From the NCBI RefSeq assembly GCF_014837105.1, contig NZ_JACSPO010000014.1, forward strand, positions 1 through 54,038: DNA of 54,038 nucleotides, given 5' to 3'. The notes under the pieces were generated by a model. The model searched no databases, had not been told where the DNA came from, and saw only the letters and a program-made list of their open reading frames with translations. Positions 21,300 to 29,735 of the stretch are shown here, piece by piece; position 1 is the first letter of the stretch, and each line of letters starts with the position of its first letter. The DNA comes from Oceanitalea stevensii. GTDB lineage: Bacteria; Actinomycetota; Actinomycetes; Actinomycetales; Actinomycetaceae. Position numbers and translations under genes: made by a program.

Positions 21300-22172
21300 A
21301 TGCGCATCTTCGACCCGCACATCCACATGACGTCCCGCACGACGGACGACTACGAGGCCATGCACGCGGCCGGCGTGCGGGCCCTGGTCGAGCCGGCGTT
21401 CTGGCTCGGGCAGCCGCGCACGAGCGTGGAGTCCTTCGTCGACTACTTCGACAGCCTCGTGGGCTGGGAGCGCTTCCGCGCCTCGCAGTTCGGCATCGCG
21501 CACCACGCGACCATCGCGCTCAACCCCAAGGAGGCGAACGACCCCCGCTGCCGCGGCATCCTCGACCTCCTGCCCCGCTACCTCGCCAAGGACGGCGTCG
21601 TCGCCGTGGGCGAGGTCGGCTTCGACTCGATGACGCAGGCCGAGGAGGAGGTCTTCGTCCGCCAGCTCGAGCTGGCCGGCGAGCACGGCCTGCCCGCCAT
21701 GGTCCACACCCCGCACCGCGACAAGGCGGTGGGGACCCAGCGCACCCTCGACCTCGTCGCCCAGGTGGGCATCGCGCCGGGGATGATCGTCGTCGACCAC
21801 CTCAACGAGACGACCGTCGACATCGTCGACGACGCCGGGGCGTGGATGGGCTTCTCCGTCTACCCCGACACGAAGATGGACGAGCACCGCATGGTCGCGA
21901 TCCTCCAGGAGCGCGGGCTGGAGCGGGTGCTGGTCAACTCCGCCGCCGACTGGGGCCGCAGCGACCCGCTCAAGACCTACAAGACGGGGCAGGCGATGCT
22001 CGCCGCCGGCTTCACCGAGGACGACGTCGACCGCGTGCTGTGGCGCAACCCCGTGGAGTTCTTCGGGCAGAGCGGACGCCTCATGCTCGGCTACGACACC
22101 TCCGACACCACCGCCGCCACCTTCGAGGGCAACTCCATCCTCCGCGGTGAGCGCCCCACCGCCGAGGCCTGA
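21300..22172 (+). CDS. eboB: TatD-family metal-dependent hydrolase, EboB-like
   Basis: A 290-residue amidohydrolase-fold protein. Metal-site residues appear in order: HIH (residues 7-9), GEVGFD (about 104), HTPH (about 137), VDHL (about 163) and NSAADW (about 212). These are the TatD/EboB pattern, though TatD itself is a nuclease and the EboB substrate is not known. ATG is chosen because the DPHIHM strand must start the barrel and AGGAG lies 7 bases upstream; the open frame continues upstream but without homology. It follows eboA by 25 bases and precedes eboE by 3. Confidence 0.9.
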   Translation: MRIFDPHIHMTSRTTDDYEAMHAAGVRALVEPAFWLGQPRTSVESFVDYFDSLVGWERFRASQFGIAHHATIALNPKEANDPRCRGILDLLPRYLAKDGVVAVGEVGFDSMTQAEEEVFVRQLELAGEHGLPAMVHTPHRDKAVGTQRTLDLVAQVGIAPGMIVVDHLNETTVDIVDDAGAWMGFSVYPDTKMDEHRMVAILQERGLERVLVNSAADWGRSDPLKTYKTGQAMLAAGFTEDDVDRVLWRNPVEFFGQSGRLMLGYDTSDTTAATFEGNSILRGERPTAEA

Positions 22173-22175
22173 GCC

Positions 22176-23342
22176 GTGCGACTGCGCCACCGCGACGGCA
22201 CCGTCGTCCACCTCGCCTACTGCAGCAACGTCCATCCCGCCGAGGACCTCGCCGGCATCCACGAGCAGCTGCGGAGCTTCGCCGGGCCCGTGCGTGAGCG
22301 GCTCGGCGTCGACCGCCTGGGCCTGGGGCTGTGGCTCCCTGCCGCGGCCGCCGGGCGCCTCGCCGCCGAGCCCGGCGAGCTCGACGACCTGCGCCGCGTC
22401 CTGGACGAGCAGGGCCTGGAGGTGGTCACCCTCAACGCCTTCCCTTACGGCGGCTTCCACGACCCCGTGGTCAAGCACCGCGTCTACCGCCCCGACTGGA
22501 CCGAGCGCGCGCGGCTGGACTACACGCTGGCCGCCGCCCGCGTCCTCGCCGGGCTGCTGCCCGCCGACGCCGCCCGCGGGAGCATCAGCACCCTGCCCCT
22601 CGCGTGGTGGACGCCCTGGTCGGACGAGGCGGCGCAGGCCGCCCGGGCCAACCTCGACGCGCTCGCCACCGGCCTGGCCCGGCTGCGCGAGGAGACCGGC
22701 CGCACCGTGCGGGTCGGTTTCGAGCCGGAGCCCGGCTGCGTCGTCGAGACGACGACCGACGCCGTCCGTGCCCTGGCCGGCATCGACACCGAGTTCCTGG
22801 GCGTGTGCGTCGACACCGCCCACCTCGCCACCGCCTTCGAGGACGTCGACGAGGCGATGGGCCGGCTGACCGGGGCGGGGCTGCCCGTCGTCAAGGCGCA
22901 GCTGTCCGCCGCCCTCCACGTCGCCGACCCGGCTGCGGCCGTGGCGGAGGGTCTGCTCGACGACTTCGTCGAGGACCGTTTCCTCCACCAGGTGCGTGAG
23001 CCCGTCGCAGCGGGAGTCCTCGGTCGTGACGACCTCCCGGACGCGCTGGGCGGCTCGCCGCTGCCGGCGCAGGCCCCGTGGCGCGTGCACTTCCACCTGC
23101 CGCTGCACTCCGCCCCCCGCTCCCCGCTGGCCGCCACGACGACGGAGCTCAGCGCCTCCGCGCGAGCCCTCGTGGGCGGCGAGCGGCCGCTGACAGACCA
23201 CCTCGAGGTGGAGACCTACACGTGGTCGGTGCTGCCCGCCGACCAGCGGCCGACCGACGACGACGGGCTCGTCGCCGGGATCGCCGCCGAGCTGGACCAC
23301 GCGCGCGCTGAGCTCCACGCGCTCGGACTGGAGGACGCATGA
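22176..23342 (+). CDS. eboE: EboE, metabolite traffic protein (TIM-barrel fold)
   Basis: A 388-residue protein. Family hallmarks seen are YCSNVHPAEDL near residue 14, TLNAFPYGGFHDPVVKHRVY near 85, GSISTLPLAWW near 132, FEPEPGC near 182 and CVDTAHLA near 211. The fold is again xylose-isomerase-like, with a C-terminal extension. EboE proteins belong to the ebo cluster; the name metabolite traffic reflects the export phenotype, not a known reaction. GTG start three bases after the eboB stop; its stop overlaps the next ATG (ATGA), so translation is probably coupled. Confidence 0.92.
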   Translation: MRLRHRDGTVVHLAYCSNVHPAEDLAGIHEQLRSFAGPVRERLGVDRLGLGLWLPAAAAGRLAAEPGELDDLRRVLDEQGLEVVTLNAFPYGGFHDPVVKHRVYRPDWTERARLDYTLAAARVLAGLLPADAARGSISTLPLAWWTPWSDEAAQAARANLDALATGLARLREETGRTVRVGFEPEPGCVVETTTDAVRALAGIDTEFLGVCVDTAHLATAFEDVDEAMGRLTGAGLPVVKAQLSAALHVADPAAAVAEGLLDDFVEDRFLHQVREPVAAGVLGRDDLPDALGGSPLPAQAPWRVHFHLPLHSAPRSPLAATTTELSASARALVGGERPLTDHLEVETYTWSVLPADQRPTDDDGLVAGIAAELDHARAELHALGLEDA

Positions 23343-24715
23343 CCGACAAGCTGCTCGTACTCAACGTCGTCGCGCTCACGCCGCGGCTCCTCGAGCACAT
23401 GCCCCGTCTCAGGCGGGTGGCCCAGCAGGGCTACCGCGCCCGGCTGGACACCGTGCTCCCGGCGGTCACCTGCACGGCGCAGTCCACCTACCTCACCGGC
23501 CTGCCGCCCAGCGAGCACGGCATCGTCGCCAACGGGTGGTTCTTCCGGGACCTCGGCGACATCCTCCTGTGGCGCCAGCACAGCGGCCTCGTCGAGGGCG
23601 AGCGGGTGTGGGAGACGATCCGCCGTCACCGCCCCGACTACCGCGTCGCCAACGTGTGCTGGTGGTACGCGATGGGCGCCGACGTCGACACGACCGTCAC
23701 CCCGCGCCCGGAGTACCACGCCGACGGGCGCAAGGAGCCCGACTGCTGGACCTGGCCGCCGTCGCTGCACGACCAGCTCGTCGCCGAGCTCGGCCCGTTC
23801 CCGCTGTTCACGTTCTGGGGCCCCGGCGCGAACATCGAGTCCTCGAAGTGGATCGTCGGCGCCACCCGCCGCGTCATGCCGGACCACGACCTCACGCTGT
23901 CCTACATCCCGCACCTCGACTACGACCTCCAGCGCTTCGGCTCCTCCGGGCCGGAGGCGGTCCGCGCGGCCAAGGAGGTCGACGAGGCGCTCGCCCCGCT
24001 CCTGGACGACGCCGAGCGGATGGGCGTGACCGTCGTCGTGCTCAGCGAGTACGGGATCACCGACGTCGACCAGCCCGTCGACGTCAACCGGGCGCTGCGC
24101 CGCGCGGGCCTGCTCCACGTCCACACCAACTCCACCGGCGAGATCCTCGACCCGTGGACCTCCAAGGCCTTCGCCGTCGCCGACCACCAGGTCGCCCACG
24201 TCTACGTCCGTGACCCCGACGACGTCCCCGCCGTCCGCGACCTGCTGGCCGGGCTGCCCGGCGTCGAGCAGGTGCTCGACGAGGAGGGCAAGAAGGCCGC
24301 GGGGCTGGACCACCCGCGCTCGGGGGAGCTCGTGCTCGTCGCCGAGCCCCGGGCGTGGTTCACGTACTACTACTGGCTCGACGACAAGAAGGCACCGGAC
24401 TTCGCCAAGCTCGTGGAGATCCACAAGAAGCCCGGGTACGACCCTGTCGAGCTGTTCATGGACCCGAAGGACAAGTGGGTCAAGCTGCGCGCGGGCAAGG
24501 CGCTGCTGCGCAAGAAGCTCGGCATGCGTTACATGATGGAGGTCGTCCCGCTGGACCCGGCGCCGCTCCGCGGCAGCCACGGCCGCCTGCCCGAGACCCC
24601 CGACGAGGGCCCGGTGCTCCTGTGCTCCGACGCGTCCGCGGCGACGGACCACGTGCAGGCGACCGAGGTCCGCGACCTCCTCCTCCGCCTCGCCGGAGTC
24701 CCCGCCCCCGCCTGA
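23339..24715 (+). CDS. Nucleotide pyrophosphatase/phosphodiesterase-like alkaline phosphatase family protein (EboF-like)
   Basis: A 458-residue protein of the alkaline phosphatase superfamily, closest in pattern to nucleotide pyrophosphatases. The nucleophile would be Thr44 in AVTCTAQSTYLTG, followed by SEHGIVANGWF; the metal ligands continue in LSEYGITDVDQ (about 230) and ADHQVAHVY (about 280). It has no signal peptide, so it should act in the cytoplasm or at the inner membrane face. It is the last gene of the operon and occupies the EboF position. It may hydrolyse a phosphodiester in the pathway product; substrate unknown. Three copies of a 34-base repeat lie just downstream. Confidence 0.85.
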   Translation: MTDKLLVLNVVALTPRLLEHMPRLRRVAQQGYRARLDTVLPAVTCTAQSTYLTGLPPSEHGIVANGWFFRDLGDILLWRQHSGLVEGERVWETIRRHRPDYRVANVCWWYAMGADVDTTVTPRPEYHADGRKEPDCWTWPPSLHDQLVAELGPFPLFTFWGPGANIESSKWIVGATRRVMPDHDLTLSYIPHLDYDLQRFGSSGPEAVRAAKEVDEALAPLLDDAERMGVTVVVLSEYGITDVDQPVDVNRALRRAGLLHVHTNSTGEILDPWTSKAFAVADHQVAHVYVRDPDDVPAVRDLLAGLPGVEQVLDEEGKKAAGLDHPRSGELVLVAEPRAWFTYYYWLDDKKAPDFAKLVEIHKKPGYDPVELFMDPKDKWVKLRAGKALLRKKLGMRYMMEVVPLDPAPLRGSHGRLPETPDEGPVLLCSDASAATDHVQATEVRDLLLRLAGVPAPA

Positions 24716-24757
24716 CCCACCCCGATCCCCCCCGCCCCGCCCCGCGCCCCCTCACCA

Positions 24758-24905
24758 CCGACAGCTGAGTTGTTACCCGAACCCCACACCGCCGACAGCT
24801 GAGTTGTTACCCGAGCCCCTCGCCGCCGACAGCTGAGTTGTTCCCGCGAGCCCGCCGCATGTCACCGAACAGGCGACGGTTCACCGGTAAGAAGTCAGCT
24901 GTCGG
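24758..24905. repeat. Three 34-bp tandem palindromic-repeat units plus an inverted copy
   Basis: The core CCGACAGCTGAGTTGTT begins at 24758, 24792 and 24826, exactly 34 bases apart. An inverted copy, TCAGCTGTCGG, lies at 24895-24905. The array fills the gap between the convergent eboF-like and manA genes and can fold into several alternative hairpins, so it may serve as a two-way terminator. No spacers of CRISPR type. Related copies occur at 36911-37087 and 51594-51712. Confidence 0.8.
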
Positions 24906-24930
24906 CGGGGGTTGGGGGGGGAGGTGGGGA

Positions 24931-26136
24931 TTACGGGACGTCGGCCTGGACCAGGGTGCCGGCGCCGTGGACGGTGAGCGGGCCGTCGTCGGCGCGCACG
25001 AAGGCAGCGTCCCCGTGGCGCAGACGCAGGGCGCCCGACGCCGCGGCGACCTCCATCTCGCCCTGCAGGCACAGGAGCATCCGGGGCCCGCGGCCGGGGA
25101 GTGGACGCGCGCCGTCGGCGCAGTCGCCGTCGGCCAGGGTGGTGACGGACAGCTCGAAGTCGTCCACCGGCGCGTAGAACACGCGGGTGGCGCCGTGGAA
25201 GACCTCCGGTGCCACACGGATGGGCGGGGCGGCGACGTAGTCGACGCAGTCGAGGACCTCCCCGACGTCCACGTGCTTGCTCGTGAGCCCGGCGCGCAGC
25301 ACGTTGTCCGAGGAGGCCATGATCTCGACCCCGAGGCCGGACAGGTAGGCGTGCACACCGCCGGCGGGGACGAAGAGGGAGTCCCCCGGCTGCAGCGTCA
25401 CGGGGTTGAGCAGGAGCGAGGCGACGACGCCCGGGTCGTGCGGGTGCTCCTCGGCGAGCCGCCCGACGATCGCGTCCGCGCGCGGTGAGGGCGACCCGTC
25501 CGCCGCCCGCCGCCGGCACGCGTCGACGACGTCGGCCACCTCGCGCGCGGAGGGGCGGGTGGCCGGGTCGAGCAGGGAGGTGAAGGCCGTGCGCATCCCG
25601 CTCGGGGTGGGGTCGGCGAGCAGGGTGGCGTGGAGCGAGCGGGTCAGCGGTGCGTCGAGGTCGGCGAGGAGCTCGGCGGCGCGGCGGGGGGCGCGGAAGC
25701 CGGAGACGGCCTCGAAGGTGGTGAGCGCGAAGACGAGCTCGGGCTTGTGGTTGGGGTCGCGGTAGTTGCGCCACGGGGCGTCCAGCGGCACCCCCGCCCG
25801 GTTCTCGGCGGCGAAGCGGGCACGCGCCCGCTCGAGGTCGGGGTGCACCTGCAGGGACAACGGCCGACGCGGCGCGATGAGCTTGAGCAGGTAGGGCAGG
25901 TGGGCGCCGAAGCGGGCCAGGACGTCACGGCCCAGGGTGCCGTCGGGGTCCTCCTCGATGAGGCGGCGCACGTCACCGGTGCCGTCCTCGGTGCGCGCGG
26001 GACCGCTGGGGTGCGCCCCGAACCACAGCTCGGCAAGCGGCGTCCCGTCCGGCTCCGTGCCCATGAGCCGGTGGATGGCCGAGGGCGAGCCCCACGCGTA
26101 GTCCCGCGGGACGCCGAGCAATCGCCGCATCTCCAC
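24931..26136 (-). CDS. manA: Mannose-6-phosphate isomerase, class I
   Basis: A 401-residue zinc enzyme interconverting mannose 6-phosphate and fructose 6-phosphate in the cytoplasm, feeding GDP-mannose and mannose-containing glycans. Zinc-site and active-site motifs are QVHPD (about residue 96), NHKPELVFAL (about 129) and GGVHAYLSGLGVEIM (about 258) with DNVLRAGLTSKHVD just after. Length is typical of the family. The GTG start is preceded by GAGAGG; an ATG two codons later is an alternative. It converges on the ebo-type operon across a repeat array. Confidence 0.95.
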   Translation of the reverse strand: MEMRRLLGVPRDYAWGSPSAIHRLMGTEPDGTPLAELWFGAHPSGPARTEDGTGDVRRLIEEDPDGTLGRDVLARFGAHLPYLLKLIAPRRPLSLQVHPDLERARARFAAENRAGVPLDAPWRNYRDPNHKPELVFALTTFEAVSGFRAPRRAAELLADLDAPLTRSLHATLLADPTPSGMRTAFTSLLDPATRPSAREVADVVDACRRRAADGSPSPRADAIVGRLAEEHPHDPGVVASLLLNPVTLQPGDSLFVPAGGVHAYLSGLGVEIMASSDNVLRAGLTSKHVDVGEVLDCVDYVAAPPIRVAPEVFHGATRVFYAPVDDFELSVTTLADGDCADGARPLPGRGPRMLLCLQGEMEVAAASGALRLRHGDAAFVRADDGPLTVHGAGTLVQADVP

Positions 26137-26173
26137 CTCTCACCGCGGCAGGCGGGCGCCTGCCGGCCCGCCT

Positions 26174-26179
26174 ACCGTA
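26174..26179 (-). promoter_or_regulatory. Putative -10 box of manA
   Basis: TACGGT on the minus strand, about 38 bases before the manA start. No convincing -35 box is visible. Confidence 0.3.
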
Positions 26180-26204
26180 TCGGTCGGCCGAGCGGGCATG
26201 CCGC

Positions 26205-26233
26205 ACCCCGCGCGCCGGGGGGGCGCGCGGGGT
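26205..26233 (-). terminator. Terminator hairpin after the CAP gene
   Basis: A perfect 12-bp stem (26205-26216 with 26222-26233) around a five-G loop starts 12 bases past the CAP gene stop codon. Confidence 0.75.
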
Positions 26234-26244
26234 GGGGGCCGGGC

Positions 26245-27456
26245 TCAGGAGCAGCTGCTGGCGAAGCGCTGGGTGTTGTAGACGTTGCCGTTGTCGGCCT
26301 GCGCCGTGCCGGCCGCGAAGTAGCGGTGGTTGGGGTTGAGGATGTTGGCGCGGTGGCCCGGGGAGTTCATGTACGCGTCGACGGCGGCGTCCGGGTCGTC
26401 CACGTAGCCGCGGGTGCCCCAGAAGATGTTCTCCGCGGCGGCCGTGCAGCCGACGGCGCGGGCGTCCGACCGGATCGTGTCCGTCGTCGCGTGCTCGAAG
26501 CTGCCGGTGCGTCCCATCCACTGCGAGTGCGAGAGGGCTCCGGTCCGCAGGCCCGGCCACAGCCGCATCGGCGCGACGCCCGCGGCGACGCGCTCCTCGT
26601 TGACCAGACGGAACATGCGCTCGTCGTAGGCGGTGAGCCCGCCCTGTGCGGGCGGCTGCTCGACCTGCCCGGCGCGCTGGGTGCGCAGGCCGATCGTGTC
26701 GGTGCGGTTGCCGTTCCAGTCCCCGACGAGCACGGCGTCGGTGTCGCGGCCGTAGCTCATGACGCGGTCGGCGTCACCGCCAGAGATCGAGTTCTTGATG
26801 TGGAAGACGTTGCCGCGCCGGATGCCGAGGGTGTCGCGCCGGTTGCCGTCCCAGTCACCGACGATCACCTGGTCGCGCTGGCGGCCGTAGCTGACGACGG
26901 AGTCGGCGTCCCCACCGCTGACGGAGTTCTTCAGGTGGTAGACCGAGCCGCGGCGCACGCCCAGGGTGTCGCGGCCGTCGCCGTTCCAGTCCCCGACGAT
27001 GACGACGTCGCCCCGGCGCCCGTAGGTGGCCACGCGGTCGGCGTCACCGCCGGAGAGGCTGTTCTTGAAGTGGTAGGTGGCGCCCCGCCGGACGGCGGGG
27101 GTGTCGACGCCGTCGCCGTCCCAGTCGCCCATGAGCACGGTGTCCCCCGCGCGACCGTAGGTGACGACGCGGTCCGCCTCGCCACCGGTGAGGCGGTTGG
27201 TGAAGTGGTACGTGGCGCCGCGGCGGACGGCGAGGGTGTCCACCCGGTCCCCGTTCCAGTCGCCGACGTAGAGGACGTCCCTGTCGCGGCCGTAGGCGAA
27301 GGCGACGTCCGTGCGGCCCTGCCAGCCGTTGGTGAGGTGGTACTGGTCCCCCCGGCCGCCGATCTCCCCGCCGGTCGCTCCGGCCGCAGGCGCTCCGACG
27401 GCGATCAGCGAGGCGGTCAGCGAGGCCGCGAGGACGGCCACTCGTCGCAAAGTCAT
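26245..27456 (-). CDS. Secreted protein: five-repeat domain plus C-terminal CAP domain
   Basis: A 403-residue secreted protein. The ATG at 27456 is chosen because GGGGGAGA precedes it and it opens a clean signal peptide (MTLRR, hydrophobic core, cleavage near residue 26); the frame is open further upstream. Five repeats of about 45 residues (about 38-258) follow, then a linker and a CAP/SCP domain (about 275-403) with HSQWM, FEHATTD, AENIFWG and [20 protein letters not shown] motifs. CAP domains are extracellular and of varied or unknown function; bacterial ones are usually found in envelope or stress proteins. Here the repeat domain is N-terminal to the effector, unlike the large enzymes. 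Confidence 0.9.
   Translation of the reverse strand: MTLRRVAVLAASLTASLIAVGAPAAGATGGEIGGRGDQYHLTNGWQGRTDVAFAYGRDRDVLYVGDWNGDRVDTLAVRRGATYHFTNRLTGGEADRVVTYGRAGDTVLMGDWDGDGVDTPAVRRGATYHFKNSLSGGDADRVATYGRRGDVVIVGDWNGDGRDTLGVRRGSVYHLKNSVSGGDADSVVSYGRQRDQVIVGDWDGNRRDTLGIRRGNVFHIKNSISGGDADRVMSYGRDTDAVLVGDWNGNRTDTIGLRTQRAGQVEQPPAQGGLTAYDERMFRLVNEERVAAGVAPMRLWPGLRTGALSHSQWMGRTGSFEHATTDTIRSDARAVGCTAAAENIFWGTRGYVDDPDAAVDAYMNSPGHRANILNPNHRYFAAGTAQADNGNVYNTQRFASSCS
26683..27345 (-). repeat. Five-repeat domain of the CAP protein
   Basis: Five repeats with [23 protein letters not shown]-like and DTLGVRRG elements. Two loops are degenerate (GDWNGDR, GDWDGNR), so some calcium-type sites may be lost. Confidence 0.9.
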
Positions 27457-27508
27457 GTTCTCCCCCAACCGGGCCACCCGCGGCGGCGCCCTGTCCAGTG
27501 ACCCGACC

Positions 27509-27514
27509 ACTGTA
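27509..27514 (-). promoter_or_regulatory. Putative -10 box of the CAP gene
   Basis: TACAGT on the minus strand, about 53 bases before the ATG. This leaves room for a leader with the GGGGGAGA ribosome site. Confidence 0.35.
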
Positions 27515-27589
27515 GGTCGCTGCGCCGCCATCGGCACGTGCCGTCCACGCTGGTGGATCGCGGCGGTCCGATGGGCAACACTTGGCCCC

Positions 27590-28456
27590 ATGCGAGGGAT
27601 CATTCTGGCCGGCGGCTCAGGGACACGGTTGCACCCCATCACCCTGGGGGTGAGCAAGCAGCTGGTGCCGGTGTACGACAAGCCGATGGTCTACTACCCG
27701 CTGACCACGCTCATGCTCGCCGGGATCCGCGACGTCCTGGTCATCACCACGCCCCACGACCAGGAGGCCTTCCGGCGGCTGCTGGGCGACGGCTCCCAGT
27801 TCGGGATCTCCATCTCCTACCAGGTCCAGGAGGTCCCCAACGGCCTGGCGCAGGCCTTCGTGCTGGGCGAGGACTTCATCGGCGGGGAGCCGGCCGCCCT
27901 CGTCCTGGGTGACAACATCTTCTACGGCCCCGGTCTGGGCCAGACGCTCTCGCGCTTCTCCGCCGTGCGCGGCGGGGCGATCTTCGCCTACCACGTGGCC
28001 GAGCCCAGCGCCTACGGCGTCGTGGAGTTCGACGCCGACTTCAAGGCGGTCTCCCTGGAGGAGAAGCCCGCCGAGCCCAAGAGCTCCTACGCGGTGCCGG
28101 GCATGTACTTCTACGACAACGACGTCGTGGAGATCGCGAAGAACCTGGCGCCCTCCGCGCGCGGGGAGTACGAGATCACCGACGTCAACCGCGTCTACCT
28201 CGAGCGCGGGGACCTCCACGTCGAGGTGCTGCCGCGCGGCACGGCTTGGCTGGACACCGGCACCTTCGACTCCCTCGCCGACGCCACCGCCTTTGTCCGC
28301 ACCGTCGAGGCCCGCCAGGGCCTGAAGATGGGCTGCCCGGAGGAGGTCGCCTGGCGTCAGGGCTTCCTGTCCGACGCCGAGCTCGCCGAGCGCGCCGACG
28401 CCCTGGCCAAGTCCGGGTACGGGAACTACCTGCGCAGCCTCCTCGAGCACGGCTAG
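27590..28456 (+). CDS. rmlA: Glucose-1-phosphate thymidylyltransferase
   Basis: A 288-residue enzyme joining dTTP and glucose 1-phosphate to give dTDP-glucose, the first step to dTDP-rhamnose. The nucleotide-binding signature [18 protein letters not shown] (about residues 8-25) and DKPMVYYPL are intact, as are LGDNIFYG (about 108) and the [10 protein letters not shown] region (about 190). Length matches the family. The ATG at 27590 directly precedes the invariant RGIILAGG strand; an upstream extension has no homology. Divergent from the CAP gene. Confidence 0.96.
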   Translation: MRGIILAGGSGTRLHPITLGVSKQLVPVYDKPMVYYPLTTLMLAGIRDVLVITTPHDQEAFRRLLGDGSQFGISISYQVQEVPNGLAQAFVLGEDFIGGEPAALVLGDNIFYGPGLGQTLSRFSAVRGGAIFAYHVAEPSAYGVVEFDADFKAVSLEEKPAEPKSSYAVPGMYFYDNDVVEIAKNLAPSARGEYEITDVNRVYLERGDLHVEVLPRGTAWLDTGTFDSLADATAFVRTVEARQGLKMGCPEEVAWRQGFLSDAELAERADALAKSGYGNYLRSLLEHG

Positions 28457-28497
28457 CCTCGGTCGGGACCTCACCCAGCCGAGCACCGGAGCCCGCC

Positions 28498-28800
28498 TTG
28501 TCGATCGAGCACACCGTCGCCTTCCGCCTGTCCCACCCCGCCGGCTCCGTCGAGGAGGCGGCCTTCCTCGAGGAGGGGCGCACGGTCCTCACCGCGATCC
28601 CCGGCGTCGAGGACTTCGCGGTCATGCGGCAGGTCAGCGCGAAGAGCCGGCTGACCTGGCAGTTCCGGATGCGCTTCGCCGACCAGGCGACCTTCGACGC
28701 CTACGACGCCCATCCCTCGCACGTCGACTTCGTCGCGCGCCGGTGGGTGCCGGAGGTCGCCGAGTTCCAGGAGCTCGACTTCGTCGCCCCGTCCGCCTAG
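28498..28800 (+). CDS. Dabb-family (stress-responsive alpha/beta barrel) protein
   Basis: A 100-residue protein of the dimeric ferredoxin-like Dabb fold. HTVAFRLSHP at the N-terminus, a central IPGVEDFAVMRQVS segment and a C-terminal FDAYDAHPSHVDFV helix fit the family. TTG is the most likely start, since the conserved first strand (IEHTVAFRL) begins at residue 3 and GGAG lies upstream. Function is not established for most members. It lies 41 bases after rmlA; a TAGCCT -10-like box overlaps the rmlA stop. Convergent with rmlD. Confidence 0.8.
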   Translation: MSIEHTVAFRLSHPAGSVEEAAFLEEGRTVLTAIPGVEDFAVMRQVSAKSRLTWQFRMRFADQATFDAYDAHPSHVDFVARRWVPEVAEFQELDFVAPSA

Positions 28801-28805
28801 GACGG

Positions 28806-28822
28806 GGGCGGCTCAGCCGCCC
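28806..28822. terminator. Hairpin between the Dabb gene and rmlD
   Basis: GGGCGGCT and AGCCGCCC form a perfect 8-bp inverted repeat overlapping the rmlD stop codon. It could end transcription from both convergent genes. Confidence 0.5.
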
Positions 28823-29679
28823 GCGAGCACCGTGGGCGCGGCGACGGTCCAGCGCTCGGCCCAGTGGCCGATCGGCTCGACCCCGGCCGCGAGCAGCGCG
28901 CCGTGGCCGAGCACCGAGTAGGCGGGCCGGGGTGCCGGGCGCGGGAAGTCCGCGGACGTCGTCGGCCGCACCATGGCCGGGTCCTTGCCCAGCGTCCGGA
29001 CGATCTCCTCGGTGAAGCCGTGCCACGACGTCTCCCCCGAGGAGGTGCCGTGGTAGGTCCCCGCGGGAGCGGCGGCGTCGACGAGGCGCACGACGAGGTC
29101 GGCCAGGTCCGCCGTCCACGTCGGCTGACCGACCTGGTCGGCGACGACGGTGAGCTCCTCGCGCTCGGCGGCGAGGCGCGCCATCGTGCGCGGGAAGCAG
29201 CCGCCGTGGGCGCCGTAGAGCCAGGCGGTGCGCACGACGAGGTGGTCGGGGCACTCGACGCGCACCGCCCACTCCCCGGCCGCCTTGGTCCGGCCGTAGG
29301 CCGAGCGGGGCGCGAGGGCAGCGGACTCGGCGTAGGGCCGCGCGGCGTCGCCGGCGAAGACGTAGTCGGTGGAGACGTGGACCATCCGTGCACCCGCGAG
29401 GCGCGCGGCACGCGCGAGGAGCTGCGGCGCCACGGCGTTGAGGGTGAAGGCCTCGTCCTCGAGCCCCTCGGCGTCGTCGACGGCGGTCCACGCGGCACAG
29501 TTGACGACGACGTCGACGTCGCGGATGCGCTCGGCCACCTCGCCCGGGTCGGTGACGTCGAGGTCCTCCCGGCCCAGTGCCGTCACCTGGGCACCGCGGT
29601 CGCGCAGGAGCGCGACGAGGTCGGTGCCGAGCATGCCGCCGGCACCCGTGACGATCCACCGCTTCTTCTCAGGGCTCAC
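28813..29679 (-). CDS. rmlD: dTDP-4-dehydrorhamnose reductase
   Basis: A 288-residue NAD(P)H-dependent reductase giving dTDP-L-rhamnose in the last step of the pathway. Rossmann motif TGAGGMLGTDL (about residues 11-21), NCAAWTAVDDAE (about 61) and the YGRTKAAGE active-site segment (about 129) are intact. GTG start; a TAGGCT box lies only 6 bases upstream, suggesting a leaderless message. Divergent from rmlC, with both promoters packed in 56 bases. Confidence 0.95.
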   Translation of the reverse strand: MSPEKKRWIVTGAGGMLGTDLVALLRDRGAQVTALGREDLDVTDPGEVAERIRDVDVVVNCAAWTAVDDAEGLEDEAFTLNAVAPQLLARAARLAGARMVHVSTDYVFAGDAARPYAESAALAPRSAYGRTKAAGEWAVRVECPDHLVVRTAWLYGAHGGCFPRTMARLAAEREELTVVADQVGQPTWTADLADLVVRLVDAAAPAGTYHGTSSGETSWHGFTEEIVRTLGKDPAMVRPTTSADFPRPAPRPAYSVLGHGALLAAGVEPIGHWAERWTVAAPTVLAGG

Positions 29680-29685
29680 GGCGGC

Positions 29686-29691
29686 AGCCTA
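29686..29691 (-). promoter_or_regulatory. Putative leaderless -10 box of rmlD
   Basis: TAGGCT on the minus strand ends 6 bases before the rmlD GTG, so the transcript would begin at or near the start codon. Confidence 0.45.
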
Positions 29692-29698
29692 CGTGCCC

Positions 29699-29704
29699 TA
29701 GCCT
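29699..29704 (+). promoter_or_regulatory. Putative -10 box of rmlC
   Basis: TAGCCT, 31 bases before the chosen rmlC start. The distance fits a short leader carrying GGGAG. Confidence 0.4.
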
Positions 29705-29735
29705 GAGCCCGACGTCGAGAGCAGGGAGAGTGCGC

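Noticed and set aside
24758..24905. Possible CRISPR array
   Set aside because: Units are 34 bases end to end with short near-identical linkers, no unique spacers and no cas genes.
24881..25774. Second minus-strand frame inside manA
   Set aside because: Arg/Pro-rich shadow frame; the manA frame carries all zinc-site motifs.
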